Shown piece by piece: positions 27,385-37,357 of a stretch of DNA of 62,007 nt (position 1 is the first letter of the stretch; the number at the start of each line of letters is the position of its first letter). The stretch is from Chitinophaga pinensis (GTDB taxonomy: Bacteria > Bacteroidota > Bacteroidia > Chitinophagales > Chitinophagaceae). A model generated the notes under the pieces. That model was not told the DNA's origin. It saw only the letters and a program-made list of their open reading frames with translations, and made no database searches. The stretch spans positions 1 through 62,007 of the forward strand of contig CAMAXV010000017.1 of the NCBI GenBank assembly GCA_945862385.1, in the 5' to 3' direction. Position numbers and translations under genes: made by a program.

Positions 27385-28751
27385 GCTTTGCTGATCAGGA
27401 TTTTTCTAATAGGTTCAACCAATGTATCAATGTTACCGGCTCCTGCTGTAATGATCAATTCAGGCATTTTATCCGAAATCCATTCAGGGATTTCTTCAAG
27501 ACTATATAAACTCACTTTTGATTTCATTTGTCCAGCAATCAAGCTGCTGTCAACACCAGGTATAGGTAATTCTCTTGCAGGATAAACCGGCAATAAAATA
27601 ACTTCATCAGCCAGATCAAGGCTTTCTGCAAATTCTGCAGCAAGGTCACGGGTACGGGAAAAAAGATGAGGCTGAAAAATCAGTGTACATTTCTTGGATG
27701 GGAACATTTTCCTCACACCTTTCAACAAAGCGTTTAACTCCGCAGGATGATGGGCATAATCATCAATGTAGACACAATTTTCAGACTTATGTATGTACTC
27801 AAATCTACGTTTGACGCCTTTGAAAGAAGCAACAGCACTTCTTATCCGATCATCATCAATACCCAAAAACTTAGCAACAGCAATAGCTACAAGCGAATTT
27901 TCCACATTGTGCAAACCGCCCATGTGGAGGCAAAGCTTATCAAGAATCCAACCCGGACCAGTTACACTGTATTCAAAAGCGCCTTTATTTACAATACAGC
28001 TGTCAACATGAATGGAAGCATCACTGTCTTCTGCCCCAAAACTAAGCTGCATCGGAGCCTTAAATTCTCCCGCCCTAGCAATCCCCTTTTTATAGAGCAG
28101 CAATCCACCGGGCTTGAGCTTATTACTGAATGCAACAAATGCATCTTCCATTTCACTTGCTGTTCCATAAATATCCATGTGATCAGGATCCATTGATGAA
28201 ATGGAAATAACATCAGGAGATAACTTGAGAAAACTACGGTCATATTCATCTGCTTCTATCACACAGACATTGTTGGCATTACTCCAGAAATTGGTATTGT
28301 AATTACTCGAAATACCTCCTAAAAAGGCATTACAGCCAAATCCAGAATCTCTCAATACATGACCAACCATTGCAGTAGTGGTGGTCTTTCCGTGCGTCCC
28401 GGCGATACAAATATTAAAGCTATTCTCTGAAATAAGCTGAAGCACATCACTTCTCTTCAGCAATGGCATATCAAGCGACTTGCAATAGTTGAAAATCCTG
28501 TTATCAACAGGAATAGCAGGTGTATACACTACTACATCAATATCAGACGGAAACAAGTCTGCATTATCTTCAAAATGAATGAAAACACCCTCGAGCGCTA
28601 AAGCATCTGTTAGTGGCGTCTGCGTTTTGTCATATCCTGAAACACTGATACCGATACTGATGAAATACCTTACCACAGCACTCATGCCGATACCTCCTAT
28701 TCCCAGGAAATATGCTTTCTTAATATCGTGTATGTTTAACCTTTCAGGCAT
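27378..28751 (-). CDS. murC: UDP-N-acetylmuramate-L-alanine ligase
   Basis: Cytoplasmic ATP-dependent ligase adding L-Ala to UDP-MurNAc, about 457 residues from the ATG at 28751 (MPERLNIHDIKKAYFLG); the 40 codons upstream in this frame lie inside murG. The N-terminal UDP-binding motif is LGIGGIGMSAV, the ATP-binding P-loop GTHGKTTTTAM, and the central-domain motif EADEYDRSFL. The C-terminal domain has YIDDYAHHPAEL and the late FQPHLFSRT, both typical for MurC. The start overlaps the end of murG by 8 bases. Confidence 0.97.
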   Translation of the reverse strand: MPERLNIHDIKKAYFLGIGGIGMSAVVRYFISIGISVSGYDKTQTPLTDALALEGVFIHFEDNADLFPSDIDVVVYTPAIPVDNRIFNYCKSLDMPLLKRSDVLQLISENSFNICIAGTHGKTTTTAMVGHVLRDSGFGCNAFLGGISSNYNTNFWSNANNVCVIEADEYDRSFLKLSPDVISISSMDPDHMDIYGTASEMEDAFVAFSNKLKPGGLLLYKKGIARAGEFKAPMQLSFGAEDSDASIHVDSCIVNKGAFEYSVTGPGWILDKLCLHMGGLHNVENSLVAIAVAKFLGIDDDRIRSAVASFKGVKRRFEYIHKSENCVYIDDYAHHPAELNALLKGVRKMFPSKKCTLIFQPHLFSRTRDLAAEFAESLDLADEVILLPVYPARELPIPGVDSSLIAGQMKSKVSLYSLEEIPEWISDKMPELIITAGAGNIDTLVEPIRKILISKAC

Positions 28752-29850
28752 TAGTCTTTCTTGTATTTTGTAAAATCTGCATGGCAATTGCATGATCCGC
28801 ATCAGGGGTAAATAACCCAGTTGCAGCTTTCGAAAAGTCCTGCAGCAACTGAGGATTACTGCCCAACTCAAGTATTTTTTCCATCAGTAGTTTCTGCGCA
28901 TCCTTATCTTCCACAAGCCAGGCTGCACCTGCGTTAACAAGCACCATTGCATTCACCCGCTGGTGATCTTCTGCGGCATGTGGCAATGGAACAAGTATTG
29001 ATGGTTTTGCTGATGCACAAATTTCGGCCAGTGCAATTGCACCGGACCTTGAAACAACCAGGTCAGCCGCCGCATAGGCGTAATTCATTTTTGAAATAAA
29101 CTCGGTTATGCAAACATCCTTTCGCTTCCTGACTGATTCGTCTACGCTATTCAAATTTCCTTTACCTGTCTGCCAGATCAGTTGAACACCTGAATCAGCA
29201 AATCTTTCAATACACCGGGAAATTGCCGCATTGATACTTTGGGCACCAAGACTTCCACCAATGACCAAGACAGTTGGCTTATGCAGCCTTAATCCAAAAA
29301 ATTCCATGGCCTCTTCACGTGTAACAGTTGAATTCACTATCTCTGACCTTACCGGATTACCAGTTTTAACTATTGCTGAACCAGGAAAGAAGACATCCAT
29401 CCCATCAGTTGCAACCATCACTGCCCTGGCTTTCCGAGCGAGTAACATATTTGATTTTCCTGCAAAAGAATTTGCCTCATGCAAAAATGTTGGTATCCCT
29501 TTTTGCTGGGCATATTTTAAGACTGGAAAACTAGAATAACCTCCTACCCCAAAAACAGCATCAGGATTAAATGACCTGAATATTTTCCTTACCTGCAAAA
29601 AACTTTTAATCAGCTTGAAGGGAAGGTTCCAGTTTTTGACCATGGCAGACCTGTCAAACCCTGCAATATCAATCCCTTTAATGTTGTATCCAGAAAGTGG
29701 CACCTTCTCCATTTCCATTTTACCATTGGCACCAATAAAAAGAATATCAATGGCAGGATTGATTTTCTTCAAAGCATTGGCAACAGCAATAGCTGGGAAA
29801 ATATGTCCCCCTGTTCCACCTCCTGCTATGATGATTTTTATTTGGTTCAT
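28744..29850 (-). CDS. murG: UDP-GlcNAc:undecaprenyl-PP-MurNAc-pentapeptide GlcNAc transferase
   Basis: GT28 glycosyltransferase that converts lipid I to lipid II at the inner face of the membrane, 368 residues. The N-terminal lipid-I-binding motif GGGTGGHIFPAIAVA, the second Gly-rich loop GGYSSFPV, GGSLGAQSIN, and the UDP-GlcNAc-binding C-terminal portion (SRSGAIALAEI; LVPLPHAAEDHQ) are all present. ATG at 29850 overlaps the ftsW stop by 4 bases (ATGA). Confidence 0.97.
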   Translation of the reverse strand: MNQIKIIIAGGGTGGHIFPAIAVANALKKINPAIDILFIGANGKMEMEKVPLSGYNIKGIDIAGFDRSAMVKNWNLPFKLIKSFLQVRKIFRSFNPDAVFGVGGYSSFPVLKYAQQKGIPTFLHEANSFAGKSNMLLARKARAVMVATDGMDVFFPGSAIVKTGNPVRSEIVNSTVTREEAMEFFGLRLHKPTVLVIGGSLGAQSINAAISRCIERFADSGVQLIWQTGKGNLNSVDESVRKRKDVCITEFISKMNYAYAAADLVVSRSGAIALAEICASAKPSILVPLPHAAEDHQRVNAMVLVNAGAAWLVEDKDAQKLLMEKILELGSNPQLLQDFSKAATGLFTPDADHAIAMQILQNTRKTNA

Positions 29851-31094
29851 GATGGTACCTCCTGGTGTTTTATATCAACTACTGCATTAGCTTCTTCTTT
29901 TTCTACATGCTTTGCCACACTCAGAATTATCCCTATGGAAACACAGGTAAAAATAAACGAGCTGCCACCCATACTTACCAGCGGTAGTGTAACTCCTGTA
30001 ACAGGGAGGATGTTAACATTAACAGCCATATTAGCCATGGCTTGTATAACCAACGTAAAACTTAATCCGAGCGACAAAAATGCACCAAAAGCATATGGAC
30101 ATTTTTTCATGATGCGGATGCACCTGAATAAGAACAACAGATAAACAGCCATGATAACTACTCCGCCAAATAAACCATACTCTTCAATAATTATAGCATA
30201 TATAAAATCTGAATAAGGATGGGGTAAAAAATTCCGTGCCTGGCTGTTACCCGGACCAAGACCGACCCAACTGCCTTTCGCAATTGCTATTTTAGCCTGC
30301 TGAACCTGATACGACACATCCTGCTTATCTGCATACATAAAATCTTGTGTCCTGCTCACCCATGTCTCCAACCTTGCAATTCTCATCACTTCCGGCAACT
30401 GCTCCTTTTTATGCGCTGCAGGATCATAATAAATTTTGGCAAGACTTACAAGCAGCGCAACAGGGATGGCCGCAATCAATACCACCAAGCCAATATGCTT
30501 TAAACTTATCCTGCCTATAAACATCAGGATAAGACTGGTAGCGCCTGTCAGAAGAGCAGTAGACAAATTAGCAGGAGCGATAAGCACACAAATAATTGCA
30601 ACAGGAATGATCACAGGTAAGAACCCTTTTTTAAAATCTTTAATGTCATCCTGTCTCTTACTGAGTTGCCTGCTTATGTACATGAATAACGCAAGCTTTG
30701 CCAGATCTGATGTTTGGATTGTCAGGTTAATGATCGGCAGCTTTATCCACCTGTTTGCATCGTTCAGACTTGTACCGAAAAACAACGTGTAAATCAGCAA
30801 CGGAATGGAAATGATATAAAGAAGCTGTGAAAACTTAGAATAGAACTTATAGTTAACAAGATGCAAAGCATAAATTATTCCCGCACCTGAAAAAATGAAT
30901 AGAATCTGTTTCAACAAATAGGATTCTGTACTCCGCGAAAGCTTATATGCAAGTGTTCCTGTACTACTGTAAACGGCGAGTAAACTCATCATCGTTAGCA
31001 ATACAACAATAGCCCAGATTACTTTGTCGCCATAAGTGCGACGGGTAAGCTGGCCGAATGAAAACGCTTTTATATCGTTGGTTTTATACTCCAT
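29847..31094 (-). CDS. ftsW: SEDS peptidoglycan glycosyltransferase FtsW
   Basis: Polytopic SEDS-family enzyme that polymerises lipid II at the septum together with FtsI. The 415 residues contain about ten hydrophobic segments. Characteristic pieces are NDANRWIKLP near residue 110, QSDLAKLALFMY-like TSDLAKLALFMYI, GPGNSQARNFLPHPYSDFIYAIIIEEYGLFGG (catalytic-site loop region, seen in parts) and the end VTLPLVSMGGSSF. It sits between murD (6-nt gap) and murG (4-nt overlap), the standard position. Confidence 0.95.
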   Translation of the reverse strand: MEYKTNDIKAFSFGQLTRRTYGDKVIWAIVVLLTMMSLLAVYSSTGTLAYKLSRSTESYLLKQILFIFSGAGIIYALHLVNYKFYSKFSQLLYIISIPLLIYTLFFGTSLNDANRWIKLPIINLTIQTSDLAKLALFMYISRQLSKRQDDIKDFKKGFLPVIIPVAIICVLIAPANLSTALLTGATSLILMFIGRISLKHIGLVVLIAAIPVALLVSLAKIYYDPAAHKKEQLPEVMRIARLETWVSRTQDFMYADKQDVSYQVQQAKIAIAKGSWVGLGPGNSQARNFLPHPYSDFIYAIIIEEYGLFGGVVIMAVYLLFLFRCIRIMKKCPYAFGAFLSLGLSFTLVIQAMANMAVNVNILPVTGVTLPLVSMGGSSFIFTCVSIGIILSVAKHVEKEEANAVVDIKHQEVPS

Positions 31095-31100
31095 TTTAAA

Positions 31101-32438
31101 TTATAAGGCCATCACTGCATTTTTAAATTGCATACCCCTGTCTTCATAGTTTTTAAAGAGATCAAAACTGGCACAAGCAGGACTCAACAAAACCACATCA
31201 CCCTTCTGAGATAGTTTATAAGCAGCCTTTACCGCATCCACTGCACCTGATACATCCACTATTACAGGAATAATTTCTCCGAATGCCTCATGAATCTTTT
31301 CATTATCTGTACCAAGACAGATAATAGCCTTGACCTTTTCCGCAACCATATCTCTGATAAGGGAATAATCATTACCCTTGTCAACCCCGCCAAGGATCAG
31401 TACAACAGGCTTTTCCATACTTTCCAATGCAAACCAGGTGCTATTTACATTCGTAGCCTTTGAATCATTGATGTAATCAACGCCACGAATTGTGGCAACT
31501 TTTTCCATACGATGTTCCAGACTTTCAAAAGATGCAACAGCATCCCTTATCCTGTCTTTACGAATACCAACAACAGATGATGCAACTGCAGCAGCCATGG
31601 TATTGTACTGATTATGTTTCCCCTTCAGGGCAAAGTCTAAAATATTCATAGCGAAATCTTCTCCGTGTTTGACCTGCATAGAACCGTTTTTAATAAATGC
31701 ACCGTTGGGAACTTCTTGTTGCATACTGATGGGTAATGGTTGGGAATGAATTGGAAATTGATTCAGATATTTCATAGTAACGGGATCATCTGCATTGTAA
31801 ATGAAAAAATCCTTGCCCGTCTGATTTCTAGTGATATTGAATTTGGAAGCGATATAATTTTCAAAACGATAATCATAGCGATCCAGGTGGTCTTCCGTGA
31901 TATTTGTAAGTACTGCGATATCAGGCCTGAAAGACTTGATATCATCGAGTTGAAAACTACTTATCTCCGCTACGTAAAGGGGTTTGGGATTAACTGCTAT
32001 CTGTCTTGTAATGGCGTAACCAATATTGCCAACCAATGCGCAATCCATGCCCCCAGTCAGACATATATGATAAATCAATGATGTCGTTGTTGTTTTGCCA
32101 TTGCTGCCCGTAATACCAATAATCATACTGTCACCTTTGTAACGGTACGCAAGTTCCATTTCACTGATTAAAGGTATTCCTGCCGCAATAATTTGCTTCA
32201 CTACAGCGTTATTATGTGGTATACCCGGACTCTTCATCACCTCATCTGCATTGAGGATTTTATCAAGCGAATGAGAACCGGATTCAAATGGTATCTGATT
32301 ACTGATCAGCTCGTCTTCATAAGCGGATTTGATCTTACCGCCGTCAGAAACGAATACATCATAGCCCTGCTGCTTGCACAGCAATGCTGCACCTACACCG
32401 CTTTCTCCTCCTCCTAGAATGACAATTCGTTTCTTCAC
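31101..32438 (-). CDS. murD: UDP-N-acetylmuramoyl-L-alanine-D-glutamate ligase
   Basis: Adds D-Glu to UDP-MurNAc-L-Ala. The frame starts at GTG 32438 (then AAGAAACGA), and the next upstream in-frame codons lead to a TAA within 10 bases, so GTG is the only good start; 445 residues result. Motifs: N-terminal GGGESGVGAALL, ATP loop GITGSNGKTTTTSL, EISSFQLDDI, TEDHLDRYD, INDSKATNVNST and C-terminal LILGGVDKGNDY with LSPACASFDLFKNYEDRG, the last being a MurD hallmark. Gap to mraY is 21 nt. Confidence 0.97.
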   Translation of the reverse strand: MKKRIVILGGGESGVGAALLCKQQGYDVFVSDGGKIKSAYEDELISNQIPFESGSHSLDKILNADEVMKSPGIPHNNAVVKQIIAAGIPLISEMELAYRYKGDSMIIGITGSNGKTTTTSLIYHICLTGGMDCALVGNIGYAITRQIAVNPKPLYVAEISSFQLDDIKSFRPDIAVLTNITEDHLDRYDYRFENYIASKFNITRNQTGKDFFIYNADDPVTMKYLNQFPIHSQPLPISMQQEVPNGAFIKNGSMQVKHGEDFAMNILDFALKGKHNQYNTMAAAVASSVVGIRKDRIRDAVASFESLEHRMEKVATIRGVDYINDSKATNVNSTWFALESMEKPVVLILGGVDKGNDYSLIRDMVAEKVKAIICLGTDNEKIHEAFGEIIPVIVDVSGAVDAVKAAYKLSQKGDVVLLSPACASFDLFKNYEDRGMQFKNAVMAL

Positions 32439-32459
32439 TGAATTTATTTATTACTTATA

Positions 32460-33731
32460 CTATCTGATTTTCAAAGACATGATGGTGAATACCACAAACA
32501 ACAAGGTCACAATCCAGAACCTGACTGCTATTTTACTTTCATGAAAACCTTTTTTCTGATAATGGTGATGCAAGGGACTCATCAAAAATATTCGCCTCCC
32601 CTCACCATATTTTTTCCTGGTATATTTAAAATATCCAACCTGAATCATTACACTCAGATTTTCAATAAGAAACACCGCACAGAAAAATGGTATCAACAAT
32701 TCTTTTCTAATAATAATGGCAAGCGCTGCAATAATTCCACCGAGTGCCAGACTCCCAGTATCGCCCATAAATACCTGAGCTGGATAAGCATTGTACCATA
32801 GAAAACCAATACATGCACCAATCATTGCTGCAATAAAAATGGACACCTCACCAAGATTAGGTATGTACATGATATTGAGGTAATCAGCAAGTACAAGATT
32901 TCCGCTGGCATATGCAAACAATCCAAGACAGCCCCCTATCAAAGCTGATACACCAGTAGCAAGTCCGTCTAAACCATCAGTAATATTGGCACCATTGGAA
33001 ACAGCTGTTACAATGAAAATTATAACGAGCATATAAACCACCCATCCATATTCACGCATTGATTCGGGAAGTAAGCGCGTATAATTAAATTCATGCTCTT
33101 TAACAAATGGTATGGTGGTTACCGGCTCATTGGCTTTGACGAAGTAACGAACACTTCCCTGATAACGGATTTCACTGGCACCAGTAGGCTTTTTATCACC
33201 TTTATATTCCCTCATGACACTTACATCTTCATTGAACAATAGAGTAGCACTGATGATGATACCCAATCCAACCTGACCAAGCACCTTGAACCACCCTGCT
33301 AACCCGTCCTTATTACTCTTTTGAAATTGTATACCCTTTTGCTGTGCCAACCTTTTTGCCCTCAACTTCAGGTAGTCATCCACGAACCCAACTAGGCCGA
33401 GCCATATTGTACTCAGCAATAACAGCTGTATATAAATTTTTTCAAGGTTTGCAAACAAAAGAGTTGGAATCAATATGCCCATCAATATGATGAAGCCACC
33501 CATTGTGGGTGTACCCTTTTTTTGCTCTTCACCCTGCAAGCCAAGCTCACGAACACTTTCACCCACCTGCAGACTGCGAAGTTTATTAATGATTTGCTTT
33601 CCAAAAATCAGGGTGATAACCAATGAAAGTAATACAGCCATCATTGCCCTGAAAGTAATGAACTGAAAAAGCCCGATTCCCGGAAACCGGTAACCCTCCT
33701 GCTGCAACCACTGATAAAACTGATACAACAT
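32460..33731 (-). CDS. mraY: Phospho-N-acetylmuramoyl-pentapeptide transferase
   Basis: Integral membrane enzyme making lipid I from UDP-MurNAc-pentapeptide and undecaprenyl phosphate. 423 residues with ten or so membrane helices. GTPTMGGFIIL is the first catalytic motif, FVDDYLKL the Mg-binding Asp-Asp motif, NGANITDGLDGLA the substrate loop, and SPLHHHYQKKG the C-terminal His motif. The protein is about 60 residues longer than E. coli MraY (360); the extra part is a periplasmic-type insertion near residues 180-225, as in other Bacteroidota. It starts 5 nt after murE. Confidence 0.97.
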   Translation of the reverse strand: MLYQFYQWLQQEGYRFPGIGLFQFITFRAMMAVLLSLVITLIFGKQIINKLRSLQVGESVRELGLQGEEQKKGTPTMGGFIILMGILIPTLLFANLEKIYIQLLLLSTIWLGLVGFVDDYLKLRAKRLAQQKGIQFQKSNKDGLAGWFKVLGQVGLGIIISATLLFNEDVSVMREYKGDKKPTGASEIRYQGSVRYFVKANEPVTTIPFVKEHEFNYTRLLPESMREYGWVVYMLVIIFIVTAVSNGANITDGLDGLATGVSALIGGCLGLFAYASGNLVLADYLNIMYIPNLGEVSIFIAAMIGACIGFLWYNAYPAQVFMGDTGSLALGGIIAALAIIIRKELLIPFFCAVFLIENLSVMIQVGYFKYTRKKYGEGRRIFLMSPLHHHYQKKGFHESKIAVRFWIVTLLFVVFTIMSLKIR

Positions 33732-33736
33732 GTTTC

Positions 33737-35203
33737 CTACTTTTTAAATTCAATGAATGTTTCAGTCAAAATCTGTTTGTCATCAAATGGCATTTTAACA
33801 CCCTTGATTTCCTGATACTTTTCATGTCCTTTCCCTGCAACAAGCAAAATATCTTCTTGACGTGCCATCATCACTGCAGTCCTAATTGCCTCTCGCCTGT
33901 CTGGTATGGATAATACTTTCAACCTTGCGCCAGGTTCAACCCCTTCAAGCATATCATTGATGATGGCAACAGGGTCTTCACTTCGCGGATTATCCGAAGT
34001 AAGAATAACCTTGTTACTGAAATCAACCGCAGCAGCTGCCATCAATTTTCGTTTCGATTTATCCCTATCGCCTCCGCAGCCAACAATGGTTATGATTTGT
34101 TCCCCGCCCTGCTGCATTTTTTTAATCGTGGCAAGCACATTTAACAAGGCATCAGGTGTATGTGCATAATCCACAATTCCTGTGATTTGCTGGTGAACGG
34201 ACTTGATGCAATCAAATCTTCCTTCTGCACCAGTGAGGTTACTCATGGCAGTAAGAACATCCTGACGATCCTCGCCAAGGCATATTGCAGCAGCGTATAC
34301 AGCCAAAAGGTTATAGGCATTGAATTCGCCTATGAGCCTGAAATGAACATCCATTTCATTGACCAGCATCTGCAGACCCGTCATGTTGTTTTCAATGATG
34401 CGACCTTTGAAATCTGCAACAGATTTAAGGCTGTAATAAAACTTATCAGCATCTGTATTCTGCAACATAATCGCACCATTCCTGTCGTCCATATTCGCAA
34501 TGGCAAAAGCCCTCGAAGTAAGACTATCAAAAAACCCTTTCTTTGCTTTTATATAGGCATCGAAAGTTTTATGGTAGTCAAGGTGATCATGTGTAATATT
34601 TGTAAATATACCGCCGTTAAAATGCAGTCCTGCTATACGGCGTTGGTCAACAGCATGACTGCTTACTTCCATAAACGCATGACTACATCCTGCATCAACC
34701 ATTTTCTTCAACAGCGCATTGAGTGATATGGGATCTGGTGTTGTATGAGATGAGGGAATTACATCATCGGCAATCTTATTTTCAACAGTTGAAATGAGTC
34801 CGCTCAGAGCATCCAGAGACATGAATAATTTATAAAGCAGGGTTGCCACAGTAGTTTTACCATTTGTTCCGGTTACTCCTACCAACTTGAGCTTAGTTGA
34901 TGGTTCTCCGTAAAAAGCATGCGCCATGATACCTGCAGCAGTTGCCGAATCTGCTGTTTGAACGTACGTAACCCCTTCGCTGATTTCCTTAGGCAACTCT
35001 GTACAAACAACAGCAACTGCACCGTTTGAAATCGCAGTTTGAATGTATTGATGCCCATCCTGACTACCCCCTTTAATGGCAATAAAGCAGGAACCATTTC
35101 CAACATTCCTCGAATTAATCTGCAAATCTGTAATCTGCAAATCAGTCCGGCCAGTCAGTGACCTTATTCCTACCTTGTATAATATGTCTTGCAGTAATGC
35201 CAT
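33737..35203 (-). CDS. murE: UDP-MurNAc-L-Ala-D-Glu:meso-diaminopimelate ligase
   Basis: Third amino-acid ligase of murein precursor synthesis, 488 residues. ATP loop GVTGTNGKTTVATLL, carbamylated-Lys region THDHLDYHKTFDAYIKAKKGFFD, DYAHTPDALLNVL, and the amino-acid selectivity motif DNPR in LTSDNPRSEDP, which indicates meso-diaminopimelate and therefore a Gram-negative-type peptidoglycan. Its ATG shares one base with the ftsI stop (TAATG at 35205-35201), so translation is likely coupled. Confidence 0.97.
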   Translation of the reverse strand: MALLQDILYKVGIRSLTGRTDLQITDLQINSRNVGNGSCFIAIKGGSQDGHQYIQTAISNGAVAVVCTELPKEISEGVTYVQTADSATAAGIMAHAFYGEPSTKLKLVGVTGTNGKTTVATLLYKLFMSLDALSGLISTVENKIADDVIPSSHTTPDPISLNALLKKMVDAGCSHAFMEVSSHAVDQRRIAGLHFNGGIFTNITHDHLDYHKTFDAYIKAKKGFFDSLTSRAFAIANMDDRNGAIMLQNTDADKFYYSLKSVADFKGRIIENNMTGLQMLVNEMDVHFRLIGEFNAYNLLAVYAAAICLGEDRQDVLTAMSNLTGAEGRFDCIKSVHQQITGIVDYAHTPDALLNVLATIKKMQQGGEQIITIVGCGGDRDKSKRKLMAAAAVDFSNKVILTSDNPRSEDPVAIINDMLEGVEPGARLKVLSIPDRREAIRTAVMMARQEDILLVAGKGHEKYQEIKGVKMPFDDKQILTETFIEFKK

Positions 35204-37344
35204 TATCTATCTGATTTATTACCAAGATCAAGGTATATTGTCTGCCTCCTGAATACCTGAGTTCCAGCAGGGATCGACTGTCTGCTAATTTTTCCCTTAC
35301 CAACTGCTATCACTTGAAGCTGTTGCGCCTCAAGTAATTCAAGCGCATCCTTTAGTCCAAATCCCCGCAGTTCTGGCATGATGCCTGTTTTGGCAGGCAA
35401 GGCCTCAGCTACGGCTGACTTCTTTCCGGTTTCAAGTCGGGCCCAATCTGAAGCACGGCTCACATCATTGAACTTCATACCGGTATGCTTAGCTATCATT
35501 TTGAAATCAGCAGCGGCTCCAGTATAAGCCCCTCCAGAACTATCCTGATCTGTATGGTGAGTATAACTGGCATACATTTCTTGATCTACTGTCATGAGTT
35601 TATCCGATATGGCTTTGAAAACCGGACCAGCAACTGCGGCACCATAGTATTTTGAGGCAAAGGGTTTGTTTTTAATGACCACAATACAGGAATACTTAGG
35701 AGCATCTGCCGGGAAATAACCCGCAAATGATGACTGGTAAATACGCTCACTGTATCCCTTTTTCCCATTGGCAACAAGCGCAGTACCGGTCTTGCCGGCA
35801 ATGCTGTAATATGGAGAACGAAGACCTTTACCCGTACCGTTTACCATTACCCCTTCGAGGCAGGTTTTAAGTTGTTTCAGGGTGTTGGGACTACAAATTG
35901 CCTTCCTCAATTCAACAGGAGTAAATGTCTTTATTGACTTGCCATCCTTAACTACCGCATTAACCAAATAAGGCTTCATCATCCTGCCTTCATTGGCTAC
36001 CGCATTGTAAACCATGAGTGTCTGAAGCGGACTTATAGAAATATTGTAGCCGAAAGACATCCAGGGAATTGCTATACTGCTCCATCCTGATTGGCCCGGC
36101 CTTGGGATCAAAGGTTTTGATTCGCCAGTAAGATCGATACCTGACAATGAAGTCAGATTCAAATCCTCAAGGTGTTTCAGAAAAAGCTGTGGATCTCTGG
36201 CATAATAATTCACCCCAAGTTTGGCCATTGCCACATTTGAACTAAGCTCAAATGCGCGCTGGTAAGTAACATCATTTTCTTCGTGCCGCTCACTGTCGTA
36301 AACCGTTCTGCCTGAAAAAAGCCACTTGCCATTTTCAAGATTAACGGGTGTATTCAGGTTTATAAACTGATCTTCCAGGGCAGCAAGCATGGTAACCAGC
36401 TTAAATGTAGATCCGGGTTCTGAACGTGTGATGGCATAATTAAAATCCTCTTTGTAAGCCCCATCTGCTTGCCTGCCCAGATTGGCTATTGCCTTAACTT
36501 TACCCGTCTTCACCTCCATTACAATGCAGGTTCCGGTTGTGGCTTCATTTTCCTGCAAAGCCTTTAACAAAGCCTGTTCAGCAACATCCTGTATATTAAT
36601 ATCCAGTGTTGTGAGGATATCTTTTCCATTCTCAGGTTCAATTTCCTGGCCTTCAACAGGTACATATGCACCTCCGGAAATACGCCTCACCAATCTTTTC
36701 CCGGTTACACCCCTGAGCAGACTGTCGTACGTTCGTTCCAAACCCACATTAATTGAAACCAACTTACCATCTTCATTCAGGTATTCCCTGGACAATCCAA
36801 TCGTTCTGTTTGCCAGCAATCCGAATGGCGCCATACGCTTCTCTTTCTCCACAAAAATGAACCCGTTCCTATTCTTGTTCTTGGCAATAAAATCAATTTT
36901 CCGCAATGAACGGTACTGATTGAAATTAATATTTCGCTTGAATAAATAGTAACGATCTCCCCGGTTAAACACCCCCATCAATTCCCGCCTGTATCCGGCA
37001 ACAGATGCATCCGCAAATATTTCAGCCAGCTGAATAGCAAGGCTGTCCACTTTACTCCTGAAAAAATTGCCCTCTTTTTGCTGAACACCCTCCGAACCAA
37101 AATCAAGATATATATCGAAAAAAGGTATTGAACTGCTCAACATCCTGCCATCTTCACTGAATATGGTACCCCGCTCTGCATCCATTTCGCGGTACTGGAG
37201 ATGCAAGCTGTCGCTTAACGAACGCCAATATGCGCCTTCAGACTGCTGGATAAAGACTGTTTTGGCAACAATACCTCCTCCCACCACCAGCATAAGCAGG
37301 TAAACCAGGTAACTGCGCCACAATATGTCTTTTTTTGCTTCCAA
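35203..37344 (-). CDS. ftsI: Penicillin-binding protein FtsI (PBP3-type transpeptidase) with PASTA domain
   Basis: Septal D,D-transpeptidase, 713 residues, anchored by an N-terminal helix (YLVYLLMLVVGGGIVAKTV). The dimerisation domain is at about 50-230. The transpeptidase domain has S312-T-F-K, S368-S-N and K518-T-G-T. A single PASTA domain ends the protein (about 646-709: MPELRGFGLKDALELLE; AVGKGKISRQSIPAGTQV). The only workable start is TTG at 37344: an in-frame TAA lies directly before it, and the next Met (residue 18) would cut the membrane helix. It follows ftsL by 13 nt and is coupled to murE. Confidence 0.95.
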   Translation of the reverse strand: MEAKKDILWRSYLVYLLMLVVGGGIVAKTVFIQQSEGAYWRSLSDSLHLQYREMDAERGTIFSEDGRMLSSSIPFFDIYLDFGSEGVQQKEGNFFRSKVDSLAIQLAEIFADASVAGYRRELMGVFNRGDRYYLFKRNINFNQYRSLRKIDFIAKNKNRNGFIFVEKEKRMAPFGLLANRTIGLSREYLNEDGKLVSINVGLERTYDSLLRGVTGKRLVRRISGGAYVPVEGQEIEPENGKDILTTLDINIQDVAEQALLKALQENEATTGTCIVMEVKTGKVKAIANLGRQADGAYKEDFNYAITRSEPGSTFKLVTMLAALEDQFINLNTPVNLENGKWLFSGRTVYDSERHEENDVTYQRAFELSSNVAMAKLGVNYYARDPQLFLKHLEDLNLTSLSGIDLTGESKPLIPRPGQSGWSSIAIPWMSFGYNISISPLQTLMVYNAVANEGRMMKPYLVNAVVKDGKSIKTFTPVELRKAICSPNTLKQLKTCLEGVMVNGTGKGLRSPYYSIAGKTGTALVANGKKGYSERIYQSSFAGYFPADAPKYSCIVVIKNKPFASKYYGAAVAGPVFKAISDKLMTVDQEMYASYTHHTDQDSSGGAYTGAAADFKMIAKHTGMKFNDVSRASDWARLETGKKSAVAEALPAKTGIMPELRGFGLKDALELLEAQQLQVIAVGKGKISRQSIPAGTQVFRRQTIYLDLGNKSDR

Positions 37345-37357
37345 TTATTCTTCAGTT

